Of a stretch of DNA of 5,028 nt, positions 1 to 4,872 are shown one piece after another. Source of the DNA: an uncultured Collinsella sp. (GTDB taxonomy: Bacteria > Actinomycetota > Coriobacteriia > Coriobacteriales > Coriobacteriaceae); assembly GCA_958419975.1 (NCBI GenBank), contig CATZIG010000153.1:1-5028 (forward strand), given 5' to 3'. The notes beneath the pieces were generated by a model. It did not search any database. It saw nothing but the letters and a program-made list of their open reading frames with translations, and was not told the DNA's origin. Each line of letters opens with the position of its first letter. The stretch's first letter is position 1. The position numbers and the translations under genes are program-made.

Positions 1-304
1 GCCCGGCGCCACGATTACCGTCGTCATTGCCAAGAAGTCCGGCAAGGCCACCGTCCCGGGCAACCTGTACGGCAAGAGCATCTCCGCCGCCGTTACCGCG
101 CTCAACAACGCCGGTTTCTATAACATTGGCTTCTGTGACCAGAACGGCAATCCCGTGAGCGGTAACGAGGATGCCACCGTTACGGGCGTCTCCCCCACCG
201 GCAAGCAGTCCACCGACAGCACGATCACGCTGACGGTCGCACTTTCTGGCTCGGGTTCGGGCTCTGGCTCGGGCACGGGTGACGATTCCGGTACGACCAA
301 CTAG
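1..304 (+). CDS. PASTA-domain protein, C-terminal part (5' end outside window)
   Basis: The open frame starts at base 2 and runs 100 codons to TAG at 302-304. The first residues (PGATITVVIAKKSG) look like the last strand of one PASTA repeat. Residues about 17-80 form a further complete repeat: VPGNLYGKSISAAVTALNNAG, then a GVSPTGKQ turn, then ITLTVAL. The last 20 residues are a Ser-Gly/Asp linker (SGSGSGSGSGTGDDSG) with no visible sorting signal or membrane segment. PASTA repeats are extracellular modules that bind peptidoglycan fragments or muropeptides, best known at the C-terminus of PknB/StkP-type Ser/Thr kinases and some penicillin-binding proteins. The kinase or transpeptidase part would lie upstream, so the exact family cannot be decided; other PASTA-bearing surface proteins remain possible. 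Codon use is GC-rich, unlike the integrase region downstream. The gene is closed by its own terminator. Confidence 0.75.
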   Translation, partial: PGATITVVIAKKSGKATVPGNLYGKSISAAVTALNNAGFYNIGFCDQNGNPVSGNEDATVTGVSPTGKQSTDSTITLTVALSGSGSGSGSGTGDDSGTTN

Positions 305-356
305 TCGCCACCCCACCGCTCATCACGGCTCTCGCCGCAAACATATTCGCTCACAG

Positions 357-396
357 GCGCCCGCTTGCTCCCCCAGCAAGCGGGCGCTTCGTTTTT
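357..396 (+). terminator. Intrinsic terminator of the PASTA gene
   Basis: A perfect 13-bp stem (357-369 pairing with 375-387, arm GCGCCCGCTTGCT) closes a five-C loop and is followed by TTCGTTTTT at 388-396. It lies 52 bases after the PASTA stop codon and has the right polarity for that gene. Confidence 0.9.
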
Positions 397-415
397 GACA
401 TGACATGAACCAGAA

Positions 416-444
416 GAGCCCGGCACCATAGCGGTACCGGGCTC
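416..444 (-). terminator. Probable minus-strand terminator downstream of the outermost tRNA 3' tip
   Basis: Twelve-bp stem (416-427 with 433-444) and a 5-nt loop. The only imperfect pair is C424/A436 when read on the + strand, which becomes a G-U wobble in a - strand transcript. The - strand sequence after the stem is TTCTGGTTCATG, a weak T-rich tail. It follows the CCA end of repeat unit A directly, so it may be the native terminator of the host tRNA gene. Confidence 0.6.
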
Positions 445-450
445 GATATT

Positions 451-580
451 CCTCTGGTGCCCCCGGGCGGATTCGAAAACTCCCCCCGCGGGGAAATTGG
501 TGACGCGGGTGTCGACGGCTCGAATCCACCGGCGGTCCCACAAACCAGAAACGGCGCCGCTCTCGCGACGCCGTCATAAT
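451..580 (-). repeat. tRNA-derived tandem repeat, unit A (130 bp)
   Basis: First of two 130-bp units in direct tandem. Read on the - strand it ends with a tRNA 3' tip (455-477: half T-loop, T-stem 3' strand, acceptor 3' strand and CCA). This 23-bp block is identical to the tip of the tRNA-Arg fragment at 715-737. Beyond the T-loop it diverges into a G/C block containing the palindrome CCCCGCGGGG (484-493). Next comes, on the + strand, an inverted copy of the tRNA variable-loop/T-arm region (505-530), and then the hairpin at 551-574. It differs from unit B by about five substitutions and two one-base indels, clustered in the inverted T-arm copy. No protein-coding signal is seen; the open frames here are by-products of the repeat. 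Confidence 0.85.
551..574 (-). terminator. GAGA-loop hairpin in repeat unit A, probable minus-strand terminator
   Basis: Ten-bp stem (551-560 with 565-574) closing a four-base loop that reads GAGA on the - strand. The single imperfect pair, C557/A568, becomes G-U only in a - strand transcript. The - strand tail is TTTCTGGTTTG. It follows the CCA end of the tRNA tip in unit B. Confidence 0.55.
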
Positions 581-710
581 CCTCTGGTGCCCCCGGCGGA
601 TTCGAAAACTCCCCCCGCGGGGAAATTGGTGACGCGGGTGTCGACGGTCCGAATCCGCCGACAGCTCCCACAAACCAGAAACGGCGCCGCTCTCGCGACG
701 CCGTCATAAT
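581..710 (-). repeat. tRNA-derived tandem repeat, unit B (130 bp)
   Basis: Second 130-bp unit, immediately adjoining unit A and about 95% identical to it by eye. Its tRNA tip (585-606) has lost one G of the acceptor strand, so it could not form a normal tRNA end. It contains an 11-bp perfect inverted repeat (594-604 CGGCGGATTCG with 650-660), so the unit can fold into one long hairpin with the CCCCGCGGGG palindrome inside the loop. In unit A the same inverted repeat is broken by a mismatch. Confidence 0.85.
681..704 (-). terminator. GAGA-loop hairpin next to the tRNA-Arg fragment, probable minus-strand terminator
   Basis: Second copy of the unit hairpin: 10-bp stem 681-690 with 695-704, one pair that works only as G-U on the - strand, and tail TTTCTGGTTTG. 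It starts 11 bases after the CCA of the tRNA-Arg(CCU) fragment on the - strand, the usual place for a tRNA gene terminator. Confidence 0.6.
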
Positions 711-714
711 CTTC

Positions 715-760
715 TGGTGCCCCCGGGCGGATTCGAACCGTCGACACCCGCTTTAGGAGA
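715..760 (-). pseudogene. 3' half of tRNA-Arg(CCU); likely attL core of the integrated element
   Basis: The reverse strand of 715-760 reads as the 3' half of a tRNA. It has the anticodon loop CTCCTAA (anticodon CCU at 755-757), anticodon-stem 3' strand AGCGG, variable loop GTGTC, T-arm GACGG-TTCGAAT-CCGCC, acceptor strand CGGGGGC, then A and an encoded CCA. The bases before it (from 761) do not supply the partner strand CCGCT, a D-arm or the 5' acceptor GCCCCCG, so the gene is cut at the 5' side of the anticodon loop. One T-stem pair (A50/C64) is mismatched. Tyrosine recombinases commonly integrate into tRNA genes and leave such a 3' fragment at one end of the element. With an integrase gene 191 bases away and AT-rich DNA starting exactly here, attL is the natural reading. 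The intact gene should lie at the other end of the element. Confidence 0.75.
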
Positions 761-951
761 TATGATTTAATGCTACCCCCTACCATTCATCAAGCATCAT
801 TGAACATCATATAACCGCAGATAAACATAGCAGTTTGTGTCTTTTGCCTCCGGTAGCTGCGCCTATGCTTTTACAAACATATTACTAACGGCTTTAGCTA
901 AACTGCACTCAATGAATTGTTGAAAACTATTCAAAGAAACGGAGTGCAAAG
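761..951. promoter_or_regulatory. AT-rich leader of the integrase gene, with weak promoter candidate
   Basis: This 191-bp gap between the att core and the integrase is clearly AT-rich and has no ORF. A possible promoter is TTTACA (870-875, five of six -35 bases), a 17-bp spacer, then TTTAGC (893-898, a poor -10). Short direct repeats with a CATCA core (788-811) could be recombinase or Xis arm sites, but that is a guess. A nested inverted repeat covers the ribosome binding site and is listed separately. Confidence 0.35.
904..948 (+). promoter_or_regulatory. Nested inverted repeat overlapping the integrase ribosome binding site
   Basis: TGCACTC (904-910) pairs with GAGTGCA (942-948), and inside it TTGAA (920-924) pairs with TTCAA (930-934). 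The outer 3' arm contains three bases of the GGAG Shine-Dalgarno (941-944). If formed in the mRNA, the stem could limit recombinase translation. Stability was not calculated. Confidence 0.4.
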
Positions 952-2199
952 ATGTCAGAACAGCCACTAATTAGCGGAAGAGGCACGTGTTGGAAAGACA
1001 AGAGATCACCTAACACCTATCGCTATTATTTTTCCCTTGGAGTCAAGGACCCGAAGACAGGGCGCTACAAACGATCCCCAACTTATACGGTTCGTTGCAA
1101 GACTAAAACAGAAGCTAAGGCTGCAATGCAGGCCAAGCTGGCTGAAATCAACTCCTCTGGCACGATCACTAAAACTAAAAAGCCCACTTTGCTTGCGTCC
1201 TACTGCTGGGCCTTTCATGAAAATAGGGACACCGAGCTTGCGCCAACGAGCTATGAAAGAGAAGCGTACGATTGCAGGCATATCGAAGACCTATTCGGTG
1301 CGTTTCAGACAATAGAGGGGCTAACTCCCGATCTAATCGAAGAAGCATATGCCGAAGCTCGTCGTACGGGAAAATACAAACCATCAGAGCTTGTACGAAT
1401 CAATTCGAAACTGCGTCAGATTCTGTCGAATGCAGTCGCAAAGAGAATAATTGACCGAAACCCCTGCGCTACCGTTCATGTTCGCAGACCACGCAACAAA
1501 AGAGAATCACTGACAATCGACCAAGTAGCTACCCTATGCACACATCTTCAACACATCGAGCTCACCGCCGAAGCTGTTGGTACGCTAGTACTAGTGTATA
1601 CGGGTATGCGGAAAGGCGAGATGCTGGGCCTCGAATGGCGCGATTGGGACCCTGCCAATAAAACCTTGAAAATTGACAGGCAGTACACCAACGACCACGA
1701 ACTGAGGGCACCCAAGTCACAAGAAAGCCAACGCAAAATCCCCGTTGGAGAAACCTTGGCCGAACGTCTTCAATCATGGTCAGCCATACAAAAAGAGCTC
1801 CTGGCCTCTCTGGGGCTGTCCCAGACTGGCAGCACTCCCATCATTAGCGATATTGCTGTCAAGCAGGGGGTCCCTACTGTCTGTCACATGAAAAACTACA
1901 TCTTCAACCATTGGTTTCGCGATTTCGCAGTTAGCTGCAATCTTGGAATCTATGAGCCGAACAATTCGACTGGCGGAAAACTATATAAGGGCATCTGCCC
2001 GCATCAGCTCAGGCATTGTGTAAGCACTTTTATGCTGGCGAACGGATCGGACGTTAGAAGCGTGCAAGGTATTCTTGGCCACGCGGACCCCAATATCACG
2101 CTCAAAACGTATACAAGCCTCGTTCAACAATCAGAAATAAAAGCAGTTAAAGGCTACGAAGACTTCATCAACGCCTATATACAGAAAAGCGAGAAATAG
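952..2199 (+). CDS. int: Tyrosine recombinase / site-specific integrase
   Basis: A 415-residue phage/ICE-type tyrosine recombinase, full length for the family. It breaks and rejoins DNA through a 3'-phosphotyrosine intermediate to integrate and excise the element. Residues about 1-75 look like an arm-type DNA-binding domain followed by basic sequence, and about 80-180 look like the helical core-binding domain (SAM-like). About 185-400 is the catalytic domain. All six catalytic positions are visible: Arg220 in TGMRKGE, Lys255 in APKSQESQRKIPV, His351 and Arg354 in HQLRH, His377 in LGHAD, and Tyr387 in LKTYTSL. The gene should therefore be active. ATG 952 has GGAG seven bases upstream. Base composition is lower in GC than both flanks and codons such as AGA are frequent, which suggests transfer. 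It lies beside the tRNA-Arg(CCU) fragment and reads away from it, into the element. Confidence 0.95.
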   Translation: MSEQPLISGRGTCWKDKRSPNTYRYYFSLGVKDPKTGRYKRSPTYTVRCKTKTEAKAAMQAKLAEINSSGTITKTKKPTLLASYCWAFHENRDTELAPTSYEREAYDCRHIEDLFGAFQTIEGLTPDLIEEAYAEARRTGKYKPSELVRINSKLRQILSNAVAKRIIDRNPCATVHVRRPRNKRESLTIDQVATLCTHLQHIELTAEAVGTLVLVYTGMRKGEMLGLEWRDWDPANKTLKIDRQYTNDHELRAPKSQESQRKIPVGETLAERLQSWSAIQKELLASLGLSQTGSTPIISDIAVKQGVPTVCHMKNYIFNHWFRDFAVSCNLGIYEPNNSTGGKLYKGICPHQLRHCVSTFMLANGSDVRSVQGILGHADPNITLKTYTSLVQQSEIKAVKGYEDFINAYIQKSEK

Positions 2200-2343
2200 C
2201 ATGTTATTCATTCATCGTTTCATCAATAATATTACGGTACTATACTACTATTTCCGCAGGTAGACGCTTTATTTGATTGACATCTAATGAGTTTTAATAG
2301 ATTCTAAAGCTGTCAGATGGCTACGCATGTAGTCATAAAAACC
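2200..2343 (+). promoter_or_regulatory. AT-rich intergenic region, possible promoter for the downstream HTH genes
   Basis: No gene is seen here. TTGACA (2277-2282) is a perfect -35 hexamer; 17 bases later GATTCT (2300-2305) is a weak -10. A second candidate -10, TATACT (2241-2246), lacks a good -35. No T-tract terminator for the integrase gene is visible, so the genes could also be co-transcribed. Confidence 0.3.
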
Positions 2344-2395
2344 GGCCCCCCAAGTGCTTATGAACCTGGTAAGTCTTACAAGCACAGGGAGGGCC
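2344..2395 (+). promoter_or_regulatory. Long stem-loop leader upstream of the Xis-like gene
   Basis: GGCCC (2344-2348) pairs with GGGCC (2391-2395), CCC (2349-2351) with GGG (2387-2389), and GTGCTT (2354-2359) with AAGCAC (2380-2385). A single bulged A and a small internal loop interrupt the stem. The 20-nt loop contains the odd palindrome GTAAGTCTTAC (2369-2379). No T-tract follows, so it is not a classical terminator. It ends seven bases before the Shine-Dalgarno region of the next gene. It could be an operator or an RNA leader; a recombination or transfer site is also possible. Confidence 0.55.
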
Positions 2396-2417
2396 CTCAT
2401 TGAAAGGATAGCTCATC

Positions 2418-2663
2418 ATGGCTACTCCACAGATTAGCACTCAGGCGTCCACACCGACTTTCCCCACTGGTGCCGCTCAGTGCGATCGGTTGCTCCGCGT
2501 TAACGATATCCGCGAACTCACTGGCTGGAGCGAAAATACCGCGCGCAAGTTTATGCGCGAGTCCGGCAAGCTCATCCAAATCCATCGCTCGAATTACATG
2601 TTTGAAAGCTCGTTCTACGAACTTTTCAAGCAGCTCGAAGGTCGTACCGCCCACCTTGACTAG
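2418..2663 (+). CDS. Small HTH DNA-binding protein, excisionase-like
   Basis: An 81-residue protein. After a Ser/Thr/Pro-rich flexible N-terminus (1-20), residues 24-61 form a compact HTH of the excisionase/MerR type. RLLRVNDIRELTGWSENTARK supplies the two helices, and KLIQIHRSNYMF looks like the wing. The remainder is a short helix (ESSFYELFKQLEG). Proteins of this size and fold next to an integrase usually act as recombination directionality factors that bend DNA for excision, or as transcription regulators. Assignment as Xis rests on fold and position, not on a recognised family member. ATG 2418 is the only usable start, since an in-frame TAG lies at 2409-2411. AAAGGA (2403-2408) provides the Shine-Dalgarno. 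The next gene begins nine bases after its stop, which suggests an operon. Confidence 0.75.
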   Translation: MATPQISTQASTPTFPTGAAQCDRLLRVNDIRELTGWSENTARKFMRESGKLIQIHRSNYMFESSFYELFKQLEGRTAHLD

Positions 2664-2672
2664 GCGGTAAAC

Positions 2673-3059
2673 ATGAGCGAGCTACCGTCGATTTCCGACA
2701 AATATTCCGATGATGTTACTGAGCAACGAGAGATTAGAAGGAAAATGGATAACGCGAATTTTATTTCGGTGCCCGACTGGGCGTGTTGTGCCACCACTGT
2801 CGCTGCCGAGCGCCTCATCCTCGGCCTAGTATGGAAGCTTGGAAATCCTTCCAAAAACAAACGAGCCATGGGCTTTTACGCAAAAAGCAAATGGATTGAG
2901 GAGCGCTACCACCTGAGTAAGAACACGATCTCCCGGGCCTATACCTCTTTGAAGGATAAAGGGTTTATTCAAAAAGCGGGCGATGGCAGCTGGATGCTTA
3001 ATTACGCCGCAGTCTACCCCGCCGCAATCGAAAACGGCTGGGAGCCCAAGAAATCTTAA
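2673..3059 (+). CDS. Winged-helix DNA-binding protein (HTH_36-like)
   Basis: A 128-residue soluble protein. Residues about 42-58 (TVAAERLILGLVWKLGN) form a helix, and about 68-99 form a HTH (YAKSKWIEERYHLSKNTISR followed by AYTSLKDKGFI). A short beta wing follows (QKAGDGSWMLNYAAVY). The arrangement, a hydrophobic helix, then a Ser-rich turn with recognition helix, then L..KGFI and a wing, resembles HTH_36-type domains found in phage and plasmid replication or regulatory proteins. The first 40 residues are polar and charged. It lacks any catalytic domain, so it is either a regulator or a stand-alone replication DNA-binding protein. The start follows the previous stop by nine bases with only a weak AGGCGG Shine-Dalgarno, suggesting translational coupling. 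The function within the element is inferred, not shown. Confidence 0.7.
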   Translation: MSELPSISDKYSDDVTEQREIRRKMDNANFISVPDWACCATTVAAERLILGLVWKLGNPSKNKRAMGFYAKSKWIEERYHLSKNTISRAYTSLKDKGFIQKAGDGSWMLNYAAVYPAAIENGWEPKKS

Positions 3060-3142
3060 GTCCATAGCCCGACTATCGAGGTCGTGAAGGTCGGTAATCG
3101 CCGGGCGTCTATAAGAGCATGCCGCGGATGTAAAATGAAACA

Positions 3143-3207
3143 GGGTCGAACCGAAACAGTTCCCGGACAATTGGCGTCCGGCCAGACACTTCGATTCGAC
3201 CCTTTTT
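3143..3207 (+). terminator. Two-tier hairpin with T-tract ending the HTH operon
   Basis: GGGTCGAA (3143-3150) pairs with TTCGACCC (3195-3202). Inside it CCGGAC (3163-3168) pairs with GTCCGG (3176-3181). Five T's follow at 3203-3207. Polarity and place, 83 bases after the winged-helix gene, fit a terminator of the 2418-3059 operon. The large inner domain is unusual for a plain terminator and could be the 3' end of a small RNA. Confidence 0.7.
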
Positions 3208-3517
3208 CATGCCCGCATCTAAAACAATCCCATAATCATTCTCGACATCTTTAACGCCATCACTCTCCCGCCACCAACACGTCGTAGGAGCCATTTACAA
3301 CGAATCGATATGGCCGTCCATTCATGGTCTTTAAGGCGCGTGATACCATGAAAACGTGCGGTATTTCTCCAACCGAAAACCTGCATGAACGTATGACTTG
3401 AGACGCTTTTAGAACTCACCAAGCGCAGGACAAACACAACTCAACAGCGGCAGCGTATTTGTTCCCAGCCGTACGGCATGGCGGAGCCATGCCCATTGTT
3501 GATTGGAGTGCCGCACG
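3208..3517. other. Gene-poor spacer between the HTH operon and the coiled-coil gene
   Basis: No convincing gene is seen on either strand. The open frames here lack a Shine-Dalgarno and show no recognisable fold. Two hairpins occur. TTCATGGT (3321-3328) pairs with ACCATGAA (3345-3352) around a 16-nt loop. GGCATGGC (3475-3482) pairs perfectly with GCCATGCC (3486-3493) around a 3-nt loop, ending 11 bases before the Shine-Dalgarno of the next gene. Base composition rises toward the GC-rich downstream genes here, so an element boundary may fall in or near this stretch, but no att core is visible. Confidence 0.5.
3475..3493 (+). promoter_or_regulatory. Perfect 8-bp hairpin just upstream of the coiled-coil gene
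   Basis: GGCATGGC, loop GGA, GCCATGCC. It ends 24 bases before the ATG at 3518. There is no T-tract, so it may act as an operator or a leader stem rather than a terminator. Confidence 0.4.
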
Positions 3518-4096
3518 ATGACAGACAACCCAAACGAGAGAAAAATCAGCGAGACGCCCGGCGTGAAGTCCGTCCTCGATGAGGCCGCCGAGCGGATCGA
3601 GGCGACATGGCGGGAGAAGCTGCTGCGCGAGACGGGCAACCTCATGACCGAGAACGCACTGCTCATGGCCCAGGTGGATGAATTCAGCCGCAAGCTCGTC
3701 GAGGCGACGGATCGGAACGAAAGACTTGAGGCCGACTGCAATGAGCGGATTGCCTTTATAGAGGAGAAGTTCGAGCTCGATACCGCGAGCCTCGAGCTCG
3801 AGAACAACGAGCTCCACGCCGCAAGCGTCAGGTACTTCTCCCGTGCTAAGGAGCTCGGCAGGCAGGTCGTTCAGCTCCGCGCCGAGGCTGAAGCCATGGC
3901 CGATGAGATCGAGCGCCTGCGCGTCGAGCGTGACGCCGCGTTGAAAGCCCAGGCCGAGCTGAGCGATGCGCTCCTGGCCCAGCACGACCTGATGGCCGCG
4001 GTAGCCGCCCTCAAGGACCGCCTCGCCGCCTCCGAGCAGCGGGCAGCCGCGGCCGAGGCCAAGGTCGAGGCCATGACCCAGATGAAGGATGAGTAG
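3518..4096 (+). CDS. Predicted coiled-coil protein of unknown function
   Basis: A 192-residue protein that I do not recognise. From about residue 16 to the end it is almost continuous heptad-like helix: rich in Glu, Ala, Arg and Leu, with no Pro after residue 14 and no Trp except Trp31. Examples are LRAEAEAMADEIERLRVERD (120-139) and DRLAASEQRAAAAEAKVEAM (167-186). There is no signal peptide or membrane segment, so it is probably a soluble, elongated and oligomeric cytoplasmic protein. ATG 3518 is preferred because GGAG (3505-3508) lies nine bases upstream; a longer frame from TTG 3503 would cover that site. Codon use is GC-rich, like the phosphoesterase genes and unlike the integrase. It converges with the phosphoesterase gene, 53 bases apart. 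A scaffold or partner role is conceivable but unsupported. Confidence 0.75.
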   Translation: MTDNPNERKISETPGVKSVLDEAAERIEATWREKLLRETGNLMTENALLMAQVDEFSRKLVEATDRNERLEADCNERIAFIEEKFELDTASLELENNELHAASVRYFSRAKELGRQVVQLRAEAEAMADEIERLRVERDAALKAQAELSDALLAQHDLMAAVAALKDRLAASEQRAAAAEAKVEAMTQMKDE

Positions 4097-4114
4097 GTCG
4101 CATAGCATCTAATT

Positions 4115-4155
4115 TTCTAGAAACCCTCTAGAGCATTTCTAGGGGGTTTCTAGAA
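4115..4155. terminator. 18-bp inverted repeat at the convergent gene junction
   Basis: An 18-bp stem (4115-4132 with 4138-4155) has one G-T pair and the loop GCATT. It is built from repeated TCTAGA/TCTAG motifs around an AAACCC/GGGTTT core. It lies between two convergent genes, so a bidirectional terminator is the default reading. However, no T-tract follows on either strand, and the right arm contains the TAG stop codon of the minus-strand gene (4150-4152). Confidence 0.55.
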
Positions 4156-4872
4156 CTGAGAACCGGGCGCAGCACTTTCGATCGGCACGATGTCTCGATA
4201 GACCAGGCGATGCCTGTCGTCGCGCCATTCGTCGCCGTGGTAATGCCCGAAGAGCCAGATGCGATAGTCGAGCCGCCCGTCGAGCTCGCCCAGGAAAGTT
4301 TGCAGCGTATCCCCGCCGCACTCACGTCCGCGCTCGCGGCACAGCTCTCTAGCCAGGGCAGCAGGAGCCTCGTGACTCACCACGTAGTCGACCCTCCAGC
4401 CTACGCGGTTGAGCGAGGCGCGGCAGTGGTCCATCTCTTCCTCGCTCGGCATCTCCTCGGGCCACCAGCTCCTCCCCTCCTTGCGATACTGCCTGTCGTT
4501 GCTCGCGGCGCCGCCCATGGCAAGGACTGTGAACCCGTCGATATCGAACACCTCTCCGCGCATCAGGTGCAGCACGTGCGGTCGCGCCTCATGGACGAGG
4601 CCACCGTTCCACTCCCGCACCGGCAGTTCTGCCAGCATCCGGTGGTTCTCGTGGTTGCCGTCTACGAAACACGTGGTCCATGGCTTTGACTCAAACCAAT
4701 CGAGCCAATACCTCTCAGCATTCGAGCCGTCCCAGACAAAGCCGAAGTCGCCGGCCACGATCACCACGTCATCGCGCGTCAGCGTGCGCCCCAGCGGCCA
4801 AGATTTGAAGGCGAATCTGCTGGACCCGTACTCGGCCCTGCCGTGCACGTCGCCTGTCACATAGACCGTCAT
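4150..4872 (-). CDS. Calcineurin-like metallophosphoesterase
   Basis: A 240-residue cytoplasmic enzyme of the calcineurin-like metallophosphoesterase superfamily, which hydrolyses phosphoesters with two metal ions. All signature blocks are present in order: GDVHG (7-11, Asp8 and His10), GDFG (41-44, Asp42), GNHEN (72-76, Asn73 and His74), SHEAP (166-170, His167) and GHYHGD (209-214, His210 and His212). The active site should therefore be complete. The substrate cannot be read from sequence; relatives act on phosphoproteins, dinucleotides, cyclic nucleotides or nucleic acids. ATG 4872 is chosen over a GTG at 4887. Its A is shared with the TGA stop of the upstream gene, a GGGG motif lies upstream at suitable distance, and the protein then begins directly with MTVYVTGD. 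It is the second gene of a minus-strand pair and is likely translationally coupled. Confidence 0.88.
   Translation of the reverse strand: MTVYVTGDVHGRAEYGSSRFAFKSWPLGRTLTRDDVVIVAGDFGFVWDGSNAERYWLDWFESKPWTTCFVDGNHENHRMLAELPVREWNGGLVHEARPHVLHLMRGEVFDIDGFTVLAMGGAASNDRQYRKEGRSWWPEEMPSEEEMDHCRASLNRVGWRVDYVVSHEAPAALARELCRERGRECGGDTLQTFLGELDGRLDYRIWLFGHYHGDEWRDDRHRLVYRDIVPIESAAPGSQF

Noticed and set aside
244..280. Short GGCTCG-type repeat near the end of the PASTA gene
   Set aside because: It is simply the codon pattern of the Ser-Gly linker; no sign of an independent repeat element.
323..707. Overlapping minus-strand open frames of about 116-118 codons across the repeat array
   Set aside because: They read through tRNA pieces, hairpins and tandem repeats, show the same peptide twice because of the 130-bp repeat, and have no fold or ribosome binding site.
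451..760. CRISPR-like array
   Set aside because: Units are 130 bp, adjoining without unique spacers, and are made of tRNA-derived sequence; no cas gene is nearby.
715..800. Complete tRNA gene
   Set aside because: No D-arm, 5' acceptor strand or 5' anticodon-stem strand can be found beyond 760, so only the 3' half is present.
2360..2437. 25-codon leader peptide starting at ATG 2360 inside the hairpin loop
   Set aside because: It has no Shine-Dalgarno and no codon run typical of attenuators, and it overlaps the next gene out of frame. It is more likely chance.
3109..3294. 61-codon minus-strand open frame
   Set aside because: It runs through the T-tract hairpin at 3143-3207, lacks a ribosome binding site and shows no recognisable domain.
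3503..3517. Upstream TTG start for the coiled-coil gene
   Set aside because: It overlaps the GGAG that serves ATG 3518, and no Shine-Dalgarno precedes the TTG.
3416..4108. 230-codon minus-strand open frame opposite the coiled-coil gene
   Set aside because: It is the antisense shadow of a GC-rich coding region. The + frame has a good ribosome binding site and a regular coiled-coil pattern.
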